NCBI RefSeq assembly: GCF_009932355.1
Contig: NZ_LEKU01000005.1
Span: 124,001 to 188,000, forward strand
Reading direction: 5' to 3'
DNA: 64,000 nucleotides
From: Riemerella anatipestifer_E
GTDB taxonomy: Bacteria > Bacteroidota > Bacteroidia > Flavobacteriales > Weeksellaceae
A model generated the notes under the pieces. That model made no database searches, was not told where the DNA came from, and was given only the letters and a program-made list of their open reading frames with translations. How positions within the stretch are numbered: position 1 is the first letter of the stretch; every line of letters starts with the position of its first letter. Positions 1 through 9,864 of this stretch are shown piece after piece. A program made the translations under genes and the position numbers.

Positions 1-231
1 GCTAATAAGGTTTTAGGGAAGATAGATACCCTAAACTATATATTAGCAATGCCAAATGGAGAGTGGGTAGGCAGTGGTTTTGGTTCTACAAAGGAGGCAT
101 TATTTCAATATAAGGTTAATTATAAATTTCCTGAAAATGGAGTCTACAACATAGAGCTTAAACAAGCGATGAGAAAAGACACTCTAAAGGGAATAGAAGA
201 TATAGGGGTAACAATCCAATCACTAAAATAG
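1..231 (+). CDS. gldH: Gliding motility lipoprotein GldH, C-terminal part
   Basis: The reading frame is open from the first base of the window and ends at 231, giving the last 76 residues of a protein whose start lies outside. The end reads AMRKDTLKGIEDIGVTIQ, which matches the conserved C-terminus of GldH, a lipoprotein needed for Flavobacterium gliding and linked to the type IX secretion/gliding machinery. A methionine at 49 is internal, not a start. The penicillin-binding protein gene follows after 12 bases, so the two are probably co-transcribed. The identification rests on the C-terminal motif only; the lipobox cannot be seen. Confidence 0.82.
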   Translation, partial: ANKVLGKIDTLNYILAMPNGEWVGSGFGSTKEALFQYKVNYKFPENGVYNIELKQAMRKDTLKGIEDIGVTIQSLK

Positions 232-243
232 AATTTAATTAAG

Positions 244-2607
244 ATGACTTCTGATAAAAATCAAAAACAAACCTTTCCTCTTCCTCCTAAAAAGAAGAAG
301 AATAACGGATATAAAAAATGGATTAAGCTAATATGGCTAGGTTTAGTGGGCTTTGTAGTAGGTGTAGCAGCTTTGTTTTTTGCAACCTCTCAAGGTCTTT
401 TAGGAGAAATGCCAGATGTACAAGATTTGGAGAATCCTGATATTTATGTAGCTTCGGAGATTATCTCTTCAGATGGGGTAACTTTAGGTAAATTTGAAAT
501 GGAGAAAACAGATCCTATTACCTATAAAGACATGCCTCCTCATTTAATTTATGCTCTACAAGCTAAAGAAGATGAGAGATTTAAGGAGCATTCAGGGATA
601 GATTTAAAGTCCATACTGAGGGCTATTCGTTTTGGAGGAGATAGGGGTGGAGGTTCTACCATTACCCAGCAGTTAGCGAAACTTTTATTTACTAAAAAAG
701 CATCCACTAATAAGTTTAGAAGGGTTACTCAAAAACTTAAAGAATGGGTAGTGGCGGTAAGTCTTGAAAAGCGTTATACCAAAGAGGAAATCATTACGAT
801 GTACTTCAATAAGTTTGATTTTACATACAACGCTCATGGTATAGAAATGGCGTCAAAGATTTACTTTAATAAGAAAACTAAAGATTTAACACTTCCTGAA
901 GCAGCTATGTTTGTAGCGATGTTGGAAGCACCTGTGGCTAATAATCCGCTTCGTAATGAGGAACGAGCTAAGAAGAGGAGAGATGTGGTACTTAAGCAGA
1001 TGCTAGAAACAGGCTACATAGACCAAGCAACTTACGAAAAGGCAATAGCAGAGCCATTAGTGGTAAATTATACTCCAATTAAAAATATTACAGAAGGAAA
1101 TTCTGCTTATTACAAATATTATCTTAGAAAAGAAATCGCTCAGTATCTAAAAGATTACGAGAAAAAGACAGGTAAGTCGGTTAACTTGTTTAGAGATGGA
1201 CTCAAGATTTATGTAACATTAGATTCTAGAATGCAGAAGTATGCAGAGGAAGCCATTAAAGAGCATTTAACTCAACTACAAAAATCTTTTGATGCAGAGC
1301 AGAGAAGAAATCCTAGTCGACCGTTCTATAAGGTAAGTAAAGATCGTCAAAATAGAATTATGATGAGGGCGGTTAAGCGTACGGGGCGTTATCAGCAGCT
1401 TTTAGCATCTGGTATGCCAGAAGACTCTATTATTATGGAGTTTCATAAACCTACTAAACTAACGAGATTTACATGGGATGGAGAGGAAGAAGTTGAAATG
1501 TCTCCTTGGGATTCTATCCGTTATCATAAGCAAATTGCTCAGGCTGGATTAATGTCTATGGATCCGTCTACGGGAGATATTAAAGCTTGGGTAGGAGGTA
1601 TAGATTGGCAACATTTTCAGTATGACCATGTAAGACAGGGTAAAAGACAGGTGGGGTCAACATTTAAACCATTTGTTTATGCTGCTGCTATTATGAATTT
1701 GGGAATGACGCCTTGTACACCTATTTCTAATGCAACATATACCAAGGGAAGCTGGAGAGTTTTAGGCTCTGGAGGTTCGCTTACACTTAGAGATGCTTTA
1801 GCTCATTCCAAAAACCCTGTGGCTGCAAGGCTTATAGAATCTGTAGGAGTAGATAATGTGATTCAGTTAGCTAGAGATTTAGGAGTTGAAAGTGATATTC
1901 CTAGAAACAATACAATTGCATTAGGTTCTTCTGAGATTACAATATACGAAATGCTCGGAGCTTACAGTACTTTTGCCAACTTTGGTAACTATGTGAAACC
2001 TGAGATGATATGGCGTATAGAGGACGCTAACGGTAGAGTAATAACAGAAGTAAAATCTGAGTTAAAAGAAATAATGAATGAGAAGTATGCTTATTCTATG
2101 ATTGATTTGATGAAAGGTGTGTCTGCTTACGGTACGGCATCTGGAGAGTTAAGAAGAAAAGGCATTAGTGCAGGTGTTGAAATCGCCGCTAAAACAGGTA
2201 CAACTAACGATAACTCAGATGGTTGGTTTATAGGTATGGTTCCTAAATTAGCCACAGGTGTTTGGGTTGGTTGGGAAGATAGAGATACCCACTTCTGGAG
2301 TACAGGTGAAGGGCAAGGTGCTAAAATGGCACTACCGATATGGGCTTTATTTATGAAGAAAGTTTGGGCGAATAAGAGCTTAAATATATCTCCAGAGGAA
2401 AAATTTGTAAAACCTTCGGACTGGACTAATGGTTGTGATGATCTTAGAGGTATGGGAGGTTATGGCGACGAAGGAGGTTTACAGACAATAGACCAGCTGA
2501 GAAATCCTAAACCGGTGGAGTCTAAACCTAAAGGCTCTTCTACAGGACGGGAAGAAAATATAAATGAAAAGCTGAATACTTCCGAGGAAATAGATTTTAA
2601 TCAATAA
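244..2607 (+). CDS. mrcA: Class A penicillin-binding protein (PBP1A-type transglycosylase/transpeptidase)
   Basis: A 787-residue bifunctional peptidoglycan synthase. A lysine-rich cytoplasmic tail is followed by one membrane segment at about residues 28-48. The glycosyltransferase-51 domain comes next, with EDERF at about 109-113 (catalytic Glu) and GGSTITQQLAK near 137-147. The transpeptidase domain carries STFK (Ser472 nucleophile), SKN at 522-524 and KTGTT at 650-654. It polymerises glycan strands and cross-links peptides in the periplasm. Its length is usual for the family. The polar, acidic C-terminal tail is Ser/Glu/Asn-rich and probably disordered. It follows gldH by 12 bases and is closed by a strong terminator. 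Confidence 0.95.
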   Translation: MTSDKNQKQTFPLPPKKKKNNGYKKWIKLIWLGLVGFVVGVAALFFATSQGLLGEMPDVQDLENPDIYVASEIISSDGVTLGKFEMEKTDPITYKDMPPHLIYALQAKEDERFKEHSGIDLKSILRAIRFGGDRGGGSTITQQLAKLLFTKKASTNKFRRVTQKLKEWVVAVSLEKRYTKEEIITMYFNKFDFTYNAHGIEMASKIYFNKKTKDLTLPEAAMFVAMLEAPVANNPLRNEERAKKRRDVVLKQMLETGYIDQATYEKAIAEPLVVNYTPIKNITEGNSAYYKYYLRKEIAQYLKDYEKKTGKSVNLFRDGLKIYVTLDSRMQKYAEEAIKEHLTQLQKSFDAEQRRNPSRPFYKVSKDRQNRIMMRAVKRTGRYQQLLASGMPEDSIIMEFHKPTKLTRFTWDGEEEVEMSPWDSIRYHKQIAQAGLMSMDPSTGDIKAWVGGIDWQHFQYDHVRQGKRQVGSTFKPFVYAAAIMNLGMTPCTPISNATYTKGSWRVLGSGGSLTLRDALAHSKNPVAARLIESVGVDNVIQLARDLGVESDIPRNNTIALGSSEITIYEMLGAYSTFANFGNYVKPEMIWRIEDANGRVITEVKSELKEIMNEKYAYSMIDLMKGVSAYGTASGELRRKGISAGVEIAAKTGTTNDNSDGWFIGMVPKLATGVWVGWEDRDTHFWSTGEGQGAKMALPIWALFMKKVWANKSLNISPEEKFVKPSDWTNGCDDLRGMGGYGDEGGLQTIDQLRNPKPVESKPKGSSTGREENINEKLNTSEEIDFNQ

Positions 2608-2616
2608 GAACATCTT

Positions 2617-2648
2617 AAAAAAACGCTCCTTTTTAGGAGCGTTTTTTT
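2617..2648 (+). terminator. Rho-independent terminator after the PBP gene
   Basis: ACGCTCCT at 2623-2630 pairs with AGGAGCGT at 2635-2642 around a TTTT loop, with A-tract before and T-tract after. It lies 10 bases after the PBP stop codon. Confidence 0.9.
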
Positions 2649-2705
2649 ATTGATTGCTATAACAATTTTACTTTACACAATATTATCATTAGAGTATTAA
2701 AAAAG

Positions 2706-2745
2706 TAAAAACCCGTTTTGAAGTTCATTCAAACGGGTTTTTATT
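2706..2745. terminator. Bidirectional terminator, mainly for the SPOR gene
   Basis: AAACCCGTTT (2708-2717) pairs with AAACGGGTTT (2731-2740), and both outer flanks are A/T runs, so it can work in either direction. It sits just beyond the 3' end of the leftward SPOR gene. Confidence 0.85.
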
Positions 2746-2764
2746 TATTTGTTATTACCTTTTT

Positions 2765-3301
2765 TTAAAGGGCATCAGTACAGAAAATCATGTATCTCAC
2801 AGGAGTGGCAGATTTAAAGTAACTTCTTATATTTCTTAAATCACTTGCAGCAGCTTCTTTAGTAAAATAACTACCTGCTAATACTTTGTAATTTGGTCTA
2901 AGAGAAGCATCTAGTTGTACTTTTATATATGGGAATCTTCTTCTAAAGTATTGAGCAACTTCGTCCGCTTCATCCTTACTTTTTACTACCACGAGTTGTA
3001 TTTTGTAACCTAATATTCTAGGATTCTTTCTGCAAATTTCAGCGTTAGATAAATTTTTATTAACGTTTGTTGTGTTAGAAGAAACAGTATAGTCAGATTT
3101 CTCTGTTTTCTTCACCGTACCTTCTTTTGTAGCACATCCTTTTTCTAAATTATCTAGCAGAGAGCTAATGTTTTTATCAGTAGTAATACTAAGCTCTATG
3201 CCTTCTAGTGTATCTTTTTTTATAACGGTATTTTGTGCATTACAAAAAGAAAAGGCTAGAAAGAATAAAGCATAAAAATTTGAGTTTATTAATTTTTTCA
3301 T
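2765..3301 (-). CDS. SPOR-domain secreted protein
   Basis: A 178-residue protein with an N-terminal signal peptide (MKKLINSNFYALFFLAFSFC, cleavage probably after the following Asn-Ala). The C-terminal ~80 residues (about 97-178) form a SPOR-like domain with GYKIQLVVVKSKDEA, VQLD, YKVLAGSY and a final strand. SPOR domains bind denuded septal peptidoglycan; this is family knowledge, and the target here is not shown. The middle is Ser/Thr/Lys-rich linker. The Cys at position 20 is not in a convincing lipobox. It is transcribed divergently from the alternative complex III operon. Confidence 0.78.
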   Translation of the reverse strand: MKKLINSNFYALFFLAFSFCNAQNTVIKKDTLEGIELSITTDKNISSLLDNLEKGCATKEGTVKKTEKSDYTVSSNTTNVNKNLSNAEICRKNPRILGYKIQLVVVKSKDEADEVAQYFRRRFPYIKVQLDASLRPNYKVLAGSYFTKEAAASDLRNIRSYFKSATPVRYMIFCTDAL

Positions 3302-3324
3302 TTGAAAGTGTTAAAAATATTCGG

Positions 3325-3332
3325 CAAAAATA
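3325..3332 (-). promoter_or_regulatory. -7 promoter element of the SPOR gene
   Basis: On the minus strand it reads TATTTTTG, a full match to the Bacteroidota TAnnTTTG element, 23 bases before the ATG. Confidence 0.65.
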
Positions 3333-3458
3333 CTAAAAGTAAAAAATATACCAAGTGCCAAAATTTAAAAAGATGATCTAATAGTTTAGAATAATTATAA
3401 ATTAGTTAAATATGATAATTTACACCCATTCTAGTCTGTTAAATTTGTGTTAATGTCT

Positions 3459-3466
3459 TATTTTTG
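3459..3466 (+). promoter_or_regulatory. -7 promoter element of the act operon
   Basis: TATTTTTG, a full match to TAnnTTTG, 49 bases upstream of actA. No convincing TTG is seen at the proper -33 distance. Confidence 0.6.
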
Positions 3467-3515
3467 CCCAACTGAATATAAAATTCATTTTTATTAATAA
3501 CCCAAGATTATATAA

Positions 3516-4865
3516 ATGATTAGTTGGAGAAAGCATTACAAAAAGGGATTGATAGCTATAGGATTATTGCTATCAACTAGTGCTTCTGTGTACTCACAGG
3601 ATGCTGCAAGTGGCGACCCAAAGAATGGGGAAACGCTTTTTAAAACCAATTGTGCTGCCTGTCATGCGTTAGATAAACAAATGGTAGGTCCTGCTCTGGG
3701 AGGTGTAGTTGATAGACTTAAAACCGAACAAGGGTTAGGTACAGATTGGTTACATAAGTGGATAAAAGACAACAAGGCTCTCAGGACATCGGGAGACAAG
3801 TACGCTAATGAAGTCTTTGAAAAGTTCAACAAGACGGAAATGACTACATTTCCAGGGCTTTCAGAAAAAGATATTGATGATATCTTAGCGTATACAACCA
3901 ATCCACCTGTTGCTGAGCAACCTGCTGCTGATGCGGCAACGGAGGCTAATAATCTAGATGCTATAAAGAAAGCTCAACAAGAGCGTAGTAATACTACTAT
4001 TGTTTTAGTGTCATTATTGTTTATTGCGGCACTACTAGTTTGGTTATTGCTAAGACTTAGACAGTTGGTTAAACTTAGCCAAAGTGATGAGCTGTCAGAG
4101 CTTAACGCTACAAGAACCCAATCTTTTGGTGAACTTTATCAGAAGTATCACTATGTAGGTAAGGGTATTTTAGCAGTATTGGCTGTATTGGCGGTTTATG
4201 GTGTTTGGAACTGGCTGATGTGGGTAGGTGTTTATAAAGGGTATAAGCCTGAGCAGCCTATCTATTTCTCTCACAAAATTCATGCGGGTGAAAATAAGAT
4301 AGACTGTCAGTTGTGTCACTCAAGTGCTAAGTATGGTAAGGTTTCAGAAATTCCATCACTTAATGTTTGTATGAACTGTCATAAGAACATTTCAGAATAT
4401 AAAGGTAGCTACATTGAACCTGGTAAATCTAAAGAATTCTATACTGCTGAGATTAAAAAGATTTACGCTGCAGTAGGTTGGGATGAAACTACTCAGTCTT
4501 ATACAGGTAAAACTCAACCTGTGGAATGGGTGAGAATTCACAATATGCCAGATTTTGTTTACTTTAATCACGCACAACACGTGGTAGCTGGAGAGGCGGC
4601 TATTAAAAAGGCTAAAAATGTAGATGTGGTTTGTAAGGCTTGTCACGGTGCTATAGATACTATGAATGTGGCTAAAATGGCAAATGATTTCACTATGGGA
4701 TGGTGTATCGATTGTCATAGAAGTACAGAAGTAGATATGAATAACGATTACAACAAAGAGTATTTCAAAAACTTACATGATAAGTTGAAAAAACAGTACG
4801 GCGAAGGCACTAAAATTACAGTAGATGCTATCGGTGGACTAGAGTGTGGTAAATGTCATTATTAA
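3516..4865 (+). CDS. actA: Alternative complex III subunit ActA, multiheme cytochrome c with N-terminal class I cytochrome domain
   Basis: A 449-residue protein carrying six CXXCH heme sites: CAACH at 46-50, CQLCH at 264, CMNCH at 285, CKACH at 373, CIDCH at 397 and CGKCH at 444. The first site lies in a separate monoheme domain (about 30-130) behind a signal peptide. Two hydrophobic segments (about 160-181 and 215-238) separate it from the pentaheme domain, which relays electrons from the ActB iron-sulfur clusters. It is the first gene of actABCDEF and acts in the inner membrane, facing the periplasm. The N-terminal extra heme is the notable feature. Confidence 0.93.
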   Translation: MISWRKHYKKGLIAIGLLLSTSASVYSQDAASGDPKNGETLFKTNCAACHALDKQMVGPALGGVVDRLKTEQGLGTDWLHKWIKDNKALRTSGDKYANEVFEKFNKTEMTTFPGLSEKDIDDILAYTTNPPVAEQPAADAATEANNLDAIKKAQQERSNTTIVLVSLLFIAALLVWLLLRLRQLVKLSQSDELSELNATRTQSFGELYQKYHYVGKGILAVLAVLAVYGVWNWLMWVGVYKGYKPEQPIYFSHKIHAGENKIDCQLCHSSAKYGKVSEIPSLNVCMNCHKNISEYKGSYIEPGKSKEFYTAEIKKIYAAVGWDETTQSYTGKTQPVEWVRIHNMPDFVYFNHAQHVVAGEAAIKKAKNVDVVCKACHGAIDTMNVAKMANDFTMGWCIDCHRSTEVDMNNDYNKEYFKNLHDKLKKQYGEGTKITVDAIGGLECGKCHY

Positions 4866-4889
4866 TAACAGAAAACTAGAAGTATCAAA

Positions 4890-7800
4890 ATGGCTTCAAA
4901 TAAAATACAATTCAGAAGTATTCACGAATTAAAAGACCCAACGCTTAATAATAAGTTGGCTCAGAAGGAGTTTCAGAACGAAATTCCAGTAGATGAGTTC
5001 TTGGGCAATGATGATAAGATGAATAATTCCGGAACGAGTAGAAGAGACTTTCTTAAGCTATTAGGATTCTCTACTGCTGCGGTTACTTTAGCTGCGTGTG
5101 AGTCTCCGGTAATTAAAACAATTCCTTATGTTGTAAAACCTCATAATATTATTCCAGGGGTGCCTAACTACTTTGCGTCTTCATTCTTTGATGGGTATGA
5201 TTTTGCGAGTGTTTTGGTAAAAACAAGAGAAGGAAGACCTATTAAAATAGAACCAAATCCAGCAGCAGGTTCTTTGGGTAAAACTAACGCTAGAGTTCAG
5301 GCGGGATTGTTATCGCTATATGATAATGATAAATTAAAACAGCCAAAGCTAGACGGTAAAGATGAAACTTTTGATAAAGTAGATGATTTTGTTATCAAAG
5401 GACTGGAGGAAGCTAAGGCTTCAAACAAGAAAATTGTTTTATTATCTCACTCTTTTGCGAGTCCTACTTTTAAGAAGTTATTTGGAGATTTCAAAGCAAA
5501 ATATCCTAACGCAGAGTTAGTAACATACGATGCTATACCTTACGCATCAGCTTTAGATGCAGCAGAAGAAGTTTTCGGACAAAGAGCATTACCTGTTTAT
5601 GATTTGTCTCAGACTGAATTGGTAGTATCTTTCCAAGCAGACTTCTTAGGTGATTATAATGCAGGGTCTTTAGAAACTTCTTATGCGGCTGCTAGAAAAC
5701 CGGGTGCTAATATGCTTCGTCATATTCAAGTGGAGTCTAACATGTCTCTTACTGGAGCTAACGCGGATACTAGGTTGAGAATGAAGCCTAGTGAAGTGTA
5801 TAAAACATTGGTAGAGGTTTACAACGGGCTTAATGGTTCTACTTCTAACCAAGTAGCTACTAAGATTGTTGCAGAACTTAAGGCAAAAGGAAGCAAAGCG
5901 GTTGTATTTGCTGATGGTTCTAAAGCGGCTTATGTTTTAGCTCATTTAATTAATCAGAAATTAGCTTCTGTAGCGTTTACAGGAAAAGCTAATTATCTAA
6001 AAGAATATAACGCTCAGAGATTTAACGAGTTTATAACTTGGCTTAACTCTGGTCAGGTAGGAGTACTTATTTCTAATAATGTTAACCCTATCTATTCTCA
6101 CAAAACAGGTGCTAAGCTTAAGGAAGCTATTAAGAAAGTACCTTATCATGTAGCTGTAACACAGAAGAAAGATGAGATGTATCAAGTAGCTAAAGCAGCT
6201 ATTCCTGTTGCTAATTGGCTAGAGTCTTGGGGAGATATAATGCCTGAGACAGGAGCATACTCTTTAATGCAGCCTACAATTCAGAAAATTTATAAATCAA
6301 GACAGATAGAAGAGTCTTTATTGGTTTGGACTAATGGTAAAAATCATCCTACTAATAACTACTATGCTTATCTTAAGGCTAATGCCTCTACTATTTTAGG
6401 AGAGACTTCATTCAATAAAGGTTTATATAATGCATTTAATAGTGTTGCTGCAGGTAGTACTTTATCGTATGCAGGAGGTAATGCAGGTGGAGCAGTAGCA
6501 GAGCTATCACAATTCAAATCAAGTGATTTAGAATTGGTGCTTTATACAAAAACTTCTATGGGAGACGGTACTCAAGCCAATAACCCTTGGCTACAAGAGT
6601 TACCAGACCCTATTTCTAGATTATCGTGGGATAACTATTTAACAGTATCTCCTAAAGATGCGGAAAGACTAGGATTAGAAAACGAGCTTAACGGAAGAAT
6701 GCAGTTAGACGGTTCCAAAGTTAATGTTACCGTTAATGGAGTTACTATAGAAAATGTACCCGTATTCATTCAACCAGGACAAGCAGATGGCTCTGTAGGG
6801 TTAGCTTTAGGATATGGTAAAAAAGATTCAGGAAAGGTAGCTGAAACAGGTGTTAATGCTTATCCTTTATTTGACGGATATAACTTGGCTGTTTCTAATG
6901 TTAAAATAGAGAAAGTTTCTGGTGGGCATGAGTTTGCTGGAATGCAGCTTCAAAACACTCTAATGGGTCGTTATGAAATTGCTAGAGAAGTTCCTTTAGA
7001 CACATTCCTTAATGTTCCTTTTGATGACCACCTTAAAGGTTGGAATAAGCCTTTGGAATACCACACTATCAATGGTGCTTTACCAGCAGGTAAAATTACG
7101 CTTTGGGATGCTTATGATGATACAGATGGTCCACACTTTAATTTATCAGTAGACTTAAATGCTTGTACTGGTTGTGGAGCTTGTGTAATTGCGTGTCAGG
7201 CAGAAAATAATACACCAGTAGTTGGTAAAGAAGAGGTAAGAATGTCTAGAGATATGTACTGGTTGAGAATAGACCGTTACTACTCTGCAAAAGAGAAAAT
7301 TGAGGTTAAAGAAGGTATAGACAGAGGTCTAGATGTTCCTAACCTTTATGATATTCTTATCCAGCCAAATGAAAGTCCAGATGTGATTTTCCAACCAGTG
7401 ATGTGTCAGCATTGTAACCATGCACCTTGTGAAACGGTTTGTCCAGTAGCTGCGACTTCTCACGGTAAGCAAGGACAAAACCAAATGGCTTATAACAGAT
7501 GTATTGGTACTAGATATTGTGCAAACAACTGTCCGTACAAAGTAAGAAGATTCAACTGGTTTACTTACAACTTGAACGATAAGTTTGACTTCAATATGAA
7601 TAATGACTTAGGAAGAATGGTACTTAATCCAGATGTTGTAGTAAGAACTAGAGGGGTTATGGAGAAGTGTTCTATGTGTATCCAAATGACACAAAGTACA
7701 ATTCTAGAAGCTAAGAAAGATGGCAGAAAAGTACAAGATGGAGAGTTCCAGACAGCTTGTTCTAAGGCTTGTTCTACAGGAGCAATGACTTTCGGTGATA

Positions 7801-7940
7801 TGAATGATAAGTCTTCTAAAGTAAGAGAGTTATTCAAAGATGAAAGAAGATACTTCTTACTAGAGGAGATAGGAACTAAACCGAATGTATTCTATCATAC
7901 TAAAGTTAGAAATAGAAAAGAAGAAGAAAATAAAATTTAA
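4890..7940 (+). CDS. actB: Alternative complex III subunit ActB, molybdopterin-like/iron-sulfur protein
   Basis: A 1016-residue protein. A twin-arginine motif SRRDFLKLLGF (Arg51-Arg52) followed by a hydrophobic stretch and LAACES suggests Tat export and possible lipid attachment. The large middle part (about 90-700) resembles molybdopterin oxidoreductases, though in ACIII this domain carries no molybdenum cofactor. The C-terminal part holds ferredoxin-type cysteine clusters: CTGCGACVIAC from Cys759, CQHCNHAPCETVCP, CIGTRYCANNCP and CSMC. These pass electrons from quinol to ActA. It lies 24 bases after actA. Both domains are fused, as in other Bacteroidota. Confidence 0.95.
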   Translation: MASNKIQFRSIHELKDPTLNNKLAQKEFQNEIPVDEFLGNDDKMNNSGTSRRDFLKLLGFSTAAVTLAACESPVIKTIPYVVKPHNIIPGVPNYFASSFFDGYDFASVLVKTREGRPIKIEPNPAAGSLGKTNARVQAGLLSLYDNDKLKQPKLDGKDETFDKVDDFVIKGLEEAKASNKKIVLLSHSFASPTFKKLFGDFKAKYPNAELVTYDAIPYASALDAAEEVFGQRALPVYDLSQTELVVSFQADFLGDYNAGSLETSYAAARKPGANMLRHIQVESNMSLTGANADTRLRMKPSEVYKTLVEVYNGLNGSTSNQVATKIVAELKAKGSKAVVFADGSKAAYVLAHLINQKLASVAFTGKANYLKEYNAQRFNEFITWLNSGQVGVLISNNVNPIYSHKTGAKLKEAIKKVPYHVAVTQKKDEMYQVAKAAIPVANWLESWGDIMPETGAYSLMQPTIQKIYKSRQIEESLLVWTNGKNHPTNNYYAYLKANASTILGETSFNKGLYNAFNSVAAGSTLSYAGGNAGGAVAELSQFKSSDLELVLYTKTSMGDGTQANNPWLQELPDPISRLSWDNYLTVSPKDAERLGLENELNGRMQLDGSKVNVTVNGVTIENVPVFIQPGQADGSVGLALGYGKKDSGKVAETGVNAYPLFDGYNLAVSNVKIEKVSGGHEFAGMQLQNTLMGRYEIAREVPLDTFLNVPFDDHLKGWNKPLEYHTINGALPAGKITLWDAYDDTDGPHFNLSVDLNACTGCGACVIACQAENNTPVVGKEEVRMSRDMYWLRIDRYYSAKEKIEVKEGIDRGLDVPNLYDILIQPNESPDVIFQPVMCQHCNHAPCETVCPVAATSHGKQGQNQMAYNRCIGTRYCANNCPYKVRRFNWFTYNLNDKFDFNMNNDLGRMVLNPDVVVRTRGVMEKCSMCIQMTQSTILEAKKDGRKVQDGEFQTACSKACSTGAMTFGDMNDKSSKVRELFKDERRYFLLEEIGTKPNVFYHTKVRNRKEEENKI

Positions 7941-7957
7941 TTATAAATAGGTAAAAA

Positions 7958-9355
7958 ATGTCAGGACATTACGAAGCTCCAATTAGGGAACCTTTAATTA
8001 TAGGGCATAAGACTTATCACGATATTACAGAAGATATCGTAAAGCCTATAGAAGAAAGAGCAGGTAAGTTATGGTGGGCGTCTTTATACGCAGCCTTAGT
8101 GTTATTCATTTATGGGTTTGGCTGTATAGCTTATACCATTGGTACTGGTATCGGTGCTTGGGGACTCAATAGAACTATCAACTGGGGTTGGGATATTACC
8201 AATTTCGTATGGTGGGTAGGTATTGGGCACGCAGGTACACTTATATCAGCTGTACTCTTGCTATTTAGACAAAGATGGAGAATGTCTGTAAACCGTTCCG
8301 CTGAAGCGATGACTATCTTTGCGGTAGTTCAGGCAGCTATTTTCCCAGTAATACACATGGGTAGAGTTTGGGTTGGTTATTGGGTATTCCCGTTACCTAA
8401 CCAGTTTGGTTCTCTTTGGACAAACTTTAACTCTCCTCTACTTTGGGACGTATTTGCTATCTCTACCTATTTCTCTGTATCAGTAGTATTCTGGTTTATG
8501 GGACTTATTCCTGACTTTGCAATGATTAGAGATAGAGCTAAAACACCATTTACTAAGAAGATATATACAATATTAGCTTTTGGTTGGGGTGGTAAAGCTA
8601 AGCACTGGCAAAGATTTGAAGAACTATCACTTGTGTTAGCAGGTTTGGCAACACCTTTGGTATTCTCGGTACACACTACGGTATCTTTTGACTTTGCTAC
8701 TTCGGTAATTAAAGGTTGGCACTCTACTATTTATCCTCCTTACTTCGTAGCAGGAGCTATCTTCTCAGGGTTTGCAATGGTACAAACACTATTATTAGTA
8801 GCTAGAAAAGTATGCCACTTAGAGGAGTACATCACAATGTATCATATCGAGATAATGAACATCGTTATCATCGTAACAGGTGGTATGGTAACTGTGGCTT
8901 ATGCAGCAGAGTATTTTATCGCTTGGTATTCTGGAAGTCGTTACGAAGACTTTGCATACTTAACGCCAGGAGCAGCTACTGGACCTTATTGGTGGGCGTT
9001 TTGGGCACTAATTATATGTAACTTAGTGATTCCTGCATTATTCTGGTTCAAGAGAGTAAGAACTAATATTTTTGCAACATTTATTATTGCATTAGTAATT
9101 AACATAGGTATGTGGTTTGAGCGTTTTGATATCATTGTTATTAACCTTTCTAGAGACTATCTACCTGGTTCTTGGACAATGTTTAAACCAACCATTATTG
9201 ATGTGGGCGTTTATTTAGGAACTATCGGGTTCTTCTCTGTGTTGTTCTTATTATACGCTAGAACATTCCCTGTAATTGCACAGGCTGAATTGAAGAGTAT
9301 TTTGAAAATTTCAGGTGAAACTTATAAAGCAAAAGAAGGAGATGAGCACCACTAA
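7958..9355 (+). CDS. actC: Alternative complex III subunit ActC (NrfD-family quinol-binding membrane protein)
   Basis: A 465-residue integral membrane protein of the NrfD/PsrC family. About ten hydrophobic segments are visible, including WWASLYAALVLFIYGFG and NIVIIVTGGMVTVAYA. In ACIII this subunit contacts ActB and forms the quinol oxidation site; that is family knowledge. The start follows actB by 17 bases. The 3' end overlaps the ActD start by 14 bases, which indicates tight operon organisation. Confidence 0.95.
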   Translation: MSGHYEAPIREPLIIGHKTYHDITEDIVKPIEERAGKLWWASLYAALVLFIYGFGCIAYTIGTGIGAWGLNRTINWGWDITNFVWWVGIGHAGTLISAVLLLFRQRWRMSVNRSAEAMTIFAVVQAAIFPVIHMGRVWVGYWVFPLPNQFGSLWTNFNSPLLWDVFAISTYFSVSVVFWFMGLIPDFAMIRDRAKTPFTKKIYTILAFGWGGKAKHWQRFEELSLVLAGLATPLVFSVHTTVSFDFATSVIKGWHSTIYPPYFVAGAIFSGFAMVQTLLLVARKVCHLEEYITMYHIEIMNIVIIVTGGMVTVAYAAEYFIAWYSGSRYEDFAYLTPGAATGPYWWAFWALIICNLVIPALFWFKRVRTNIFATFIIALVINIGMWFERFDIIVINLSRDYLPGSWTMFKPTIIDVGVYLGTIGFFSVLFLLYARTFPVIAQAELKSILKISGETYKAKEGDEHH

Positions 9356-9863
9356 AAGAATATACGGACTTTACGGCGATGATGATGATTTAATGCACGG
9401 CGTAAAGGCTTTCAGAGAAAGAGGTATTGAAATAGAGGAGGTTTATACCCCTTTTCCAGTACACGGTTTAGATAAGGCACTAGGTTTAAAGAAAACTAGA
9501 ATTTCAGATGCTGCATTCATCTACGCAGTTTATGGTGTGATGATAGGAGCTCTTACAACATGGTATACTATGAACCATGATTGGCCTCAAAACATAGGTG
9601 GTAAGCCAGCTTTTGACTGGGCTCATAACATGCCAGCTTTTGTGGTACCAATGTTTGAGTTAATGGTATTTTGTTCGGCTCACCTAATGTCTCTTACTTT
9701 CTTATTTAGAAATAAGATGTACCCAGGAGCTAAGCCACAAAATCCAGATTCAAGGACGACAGATGATAAGTTTATGATGGAGTTTGTGTCTTCTGATGTA
9801 GAGACTATTAAACAACTTCTTATAGATACAGGAGTAGAAGAAATAACTGTAAAAGATGCTTAA
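9342..9863 (+). CDS. actD: Alternative complex III subunit ActD (DUF3341)
   Basis: A 173-residue protein beginning MSTTKRIYGLYGDDDDLMHG, typical of the DUF3341 subunit. A frame nine codons longer exists, but this ATG is preceded by an AAGAAGGAG run and gives the family N-terminus. The N-terminal cytoplasmic domain is followed by two membrane segments (about 61-80 and 100-122). It is a structural subunit of ACIII with no known cofactor. It overlaps the end of actC by 14 bases and abuts actE. Confidence 0.9.
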   Translation: MSTTKRIYGLYGDDDDLMHGVKAFRERGIEIEEVYTPFPVHGLDKALGLKKTRISDAAFIYAVYGVMIGALTTWYTMNHDWPQNIGGKPAFDWAHNMPAFVVPMFELMVFCSAHLMSLTFLFRNKMYPGAKPQNPDSRTTDDKFMMEFVSSDVETIKQLLIDTGVEEITVKDA

Positions 9864-9864
9864 A

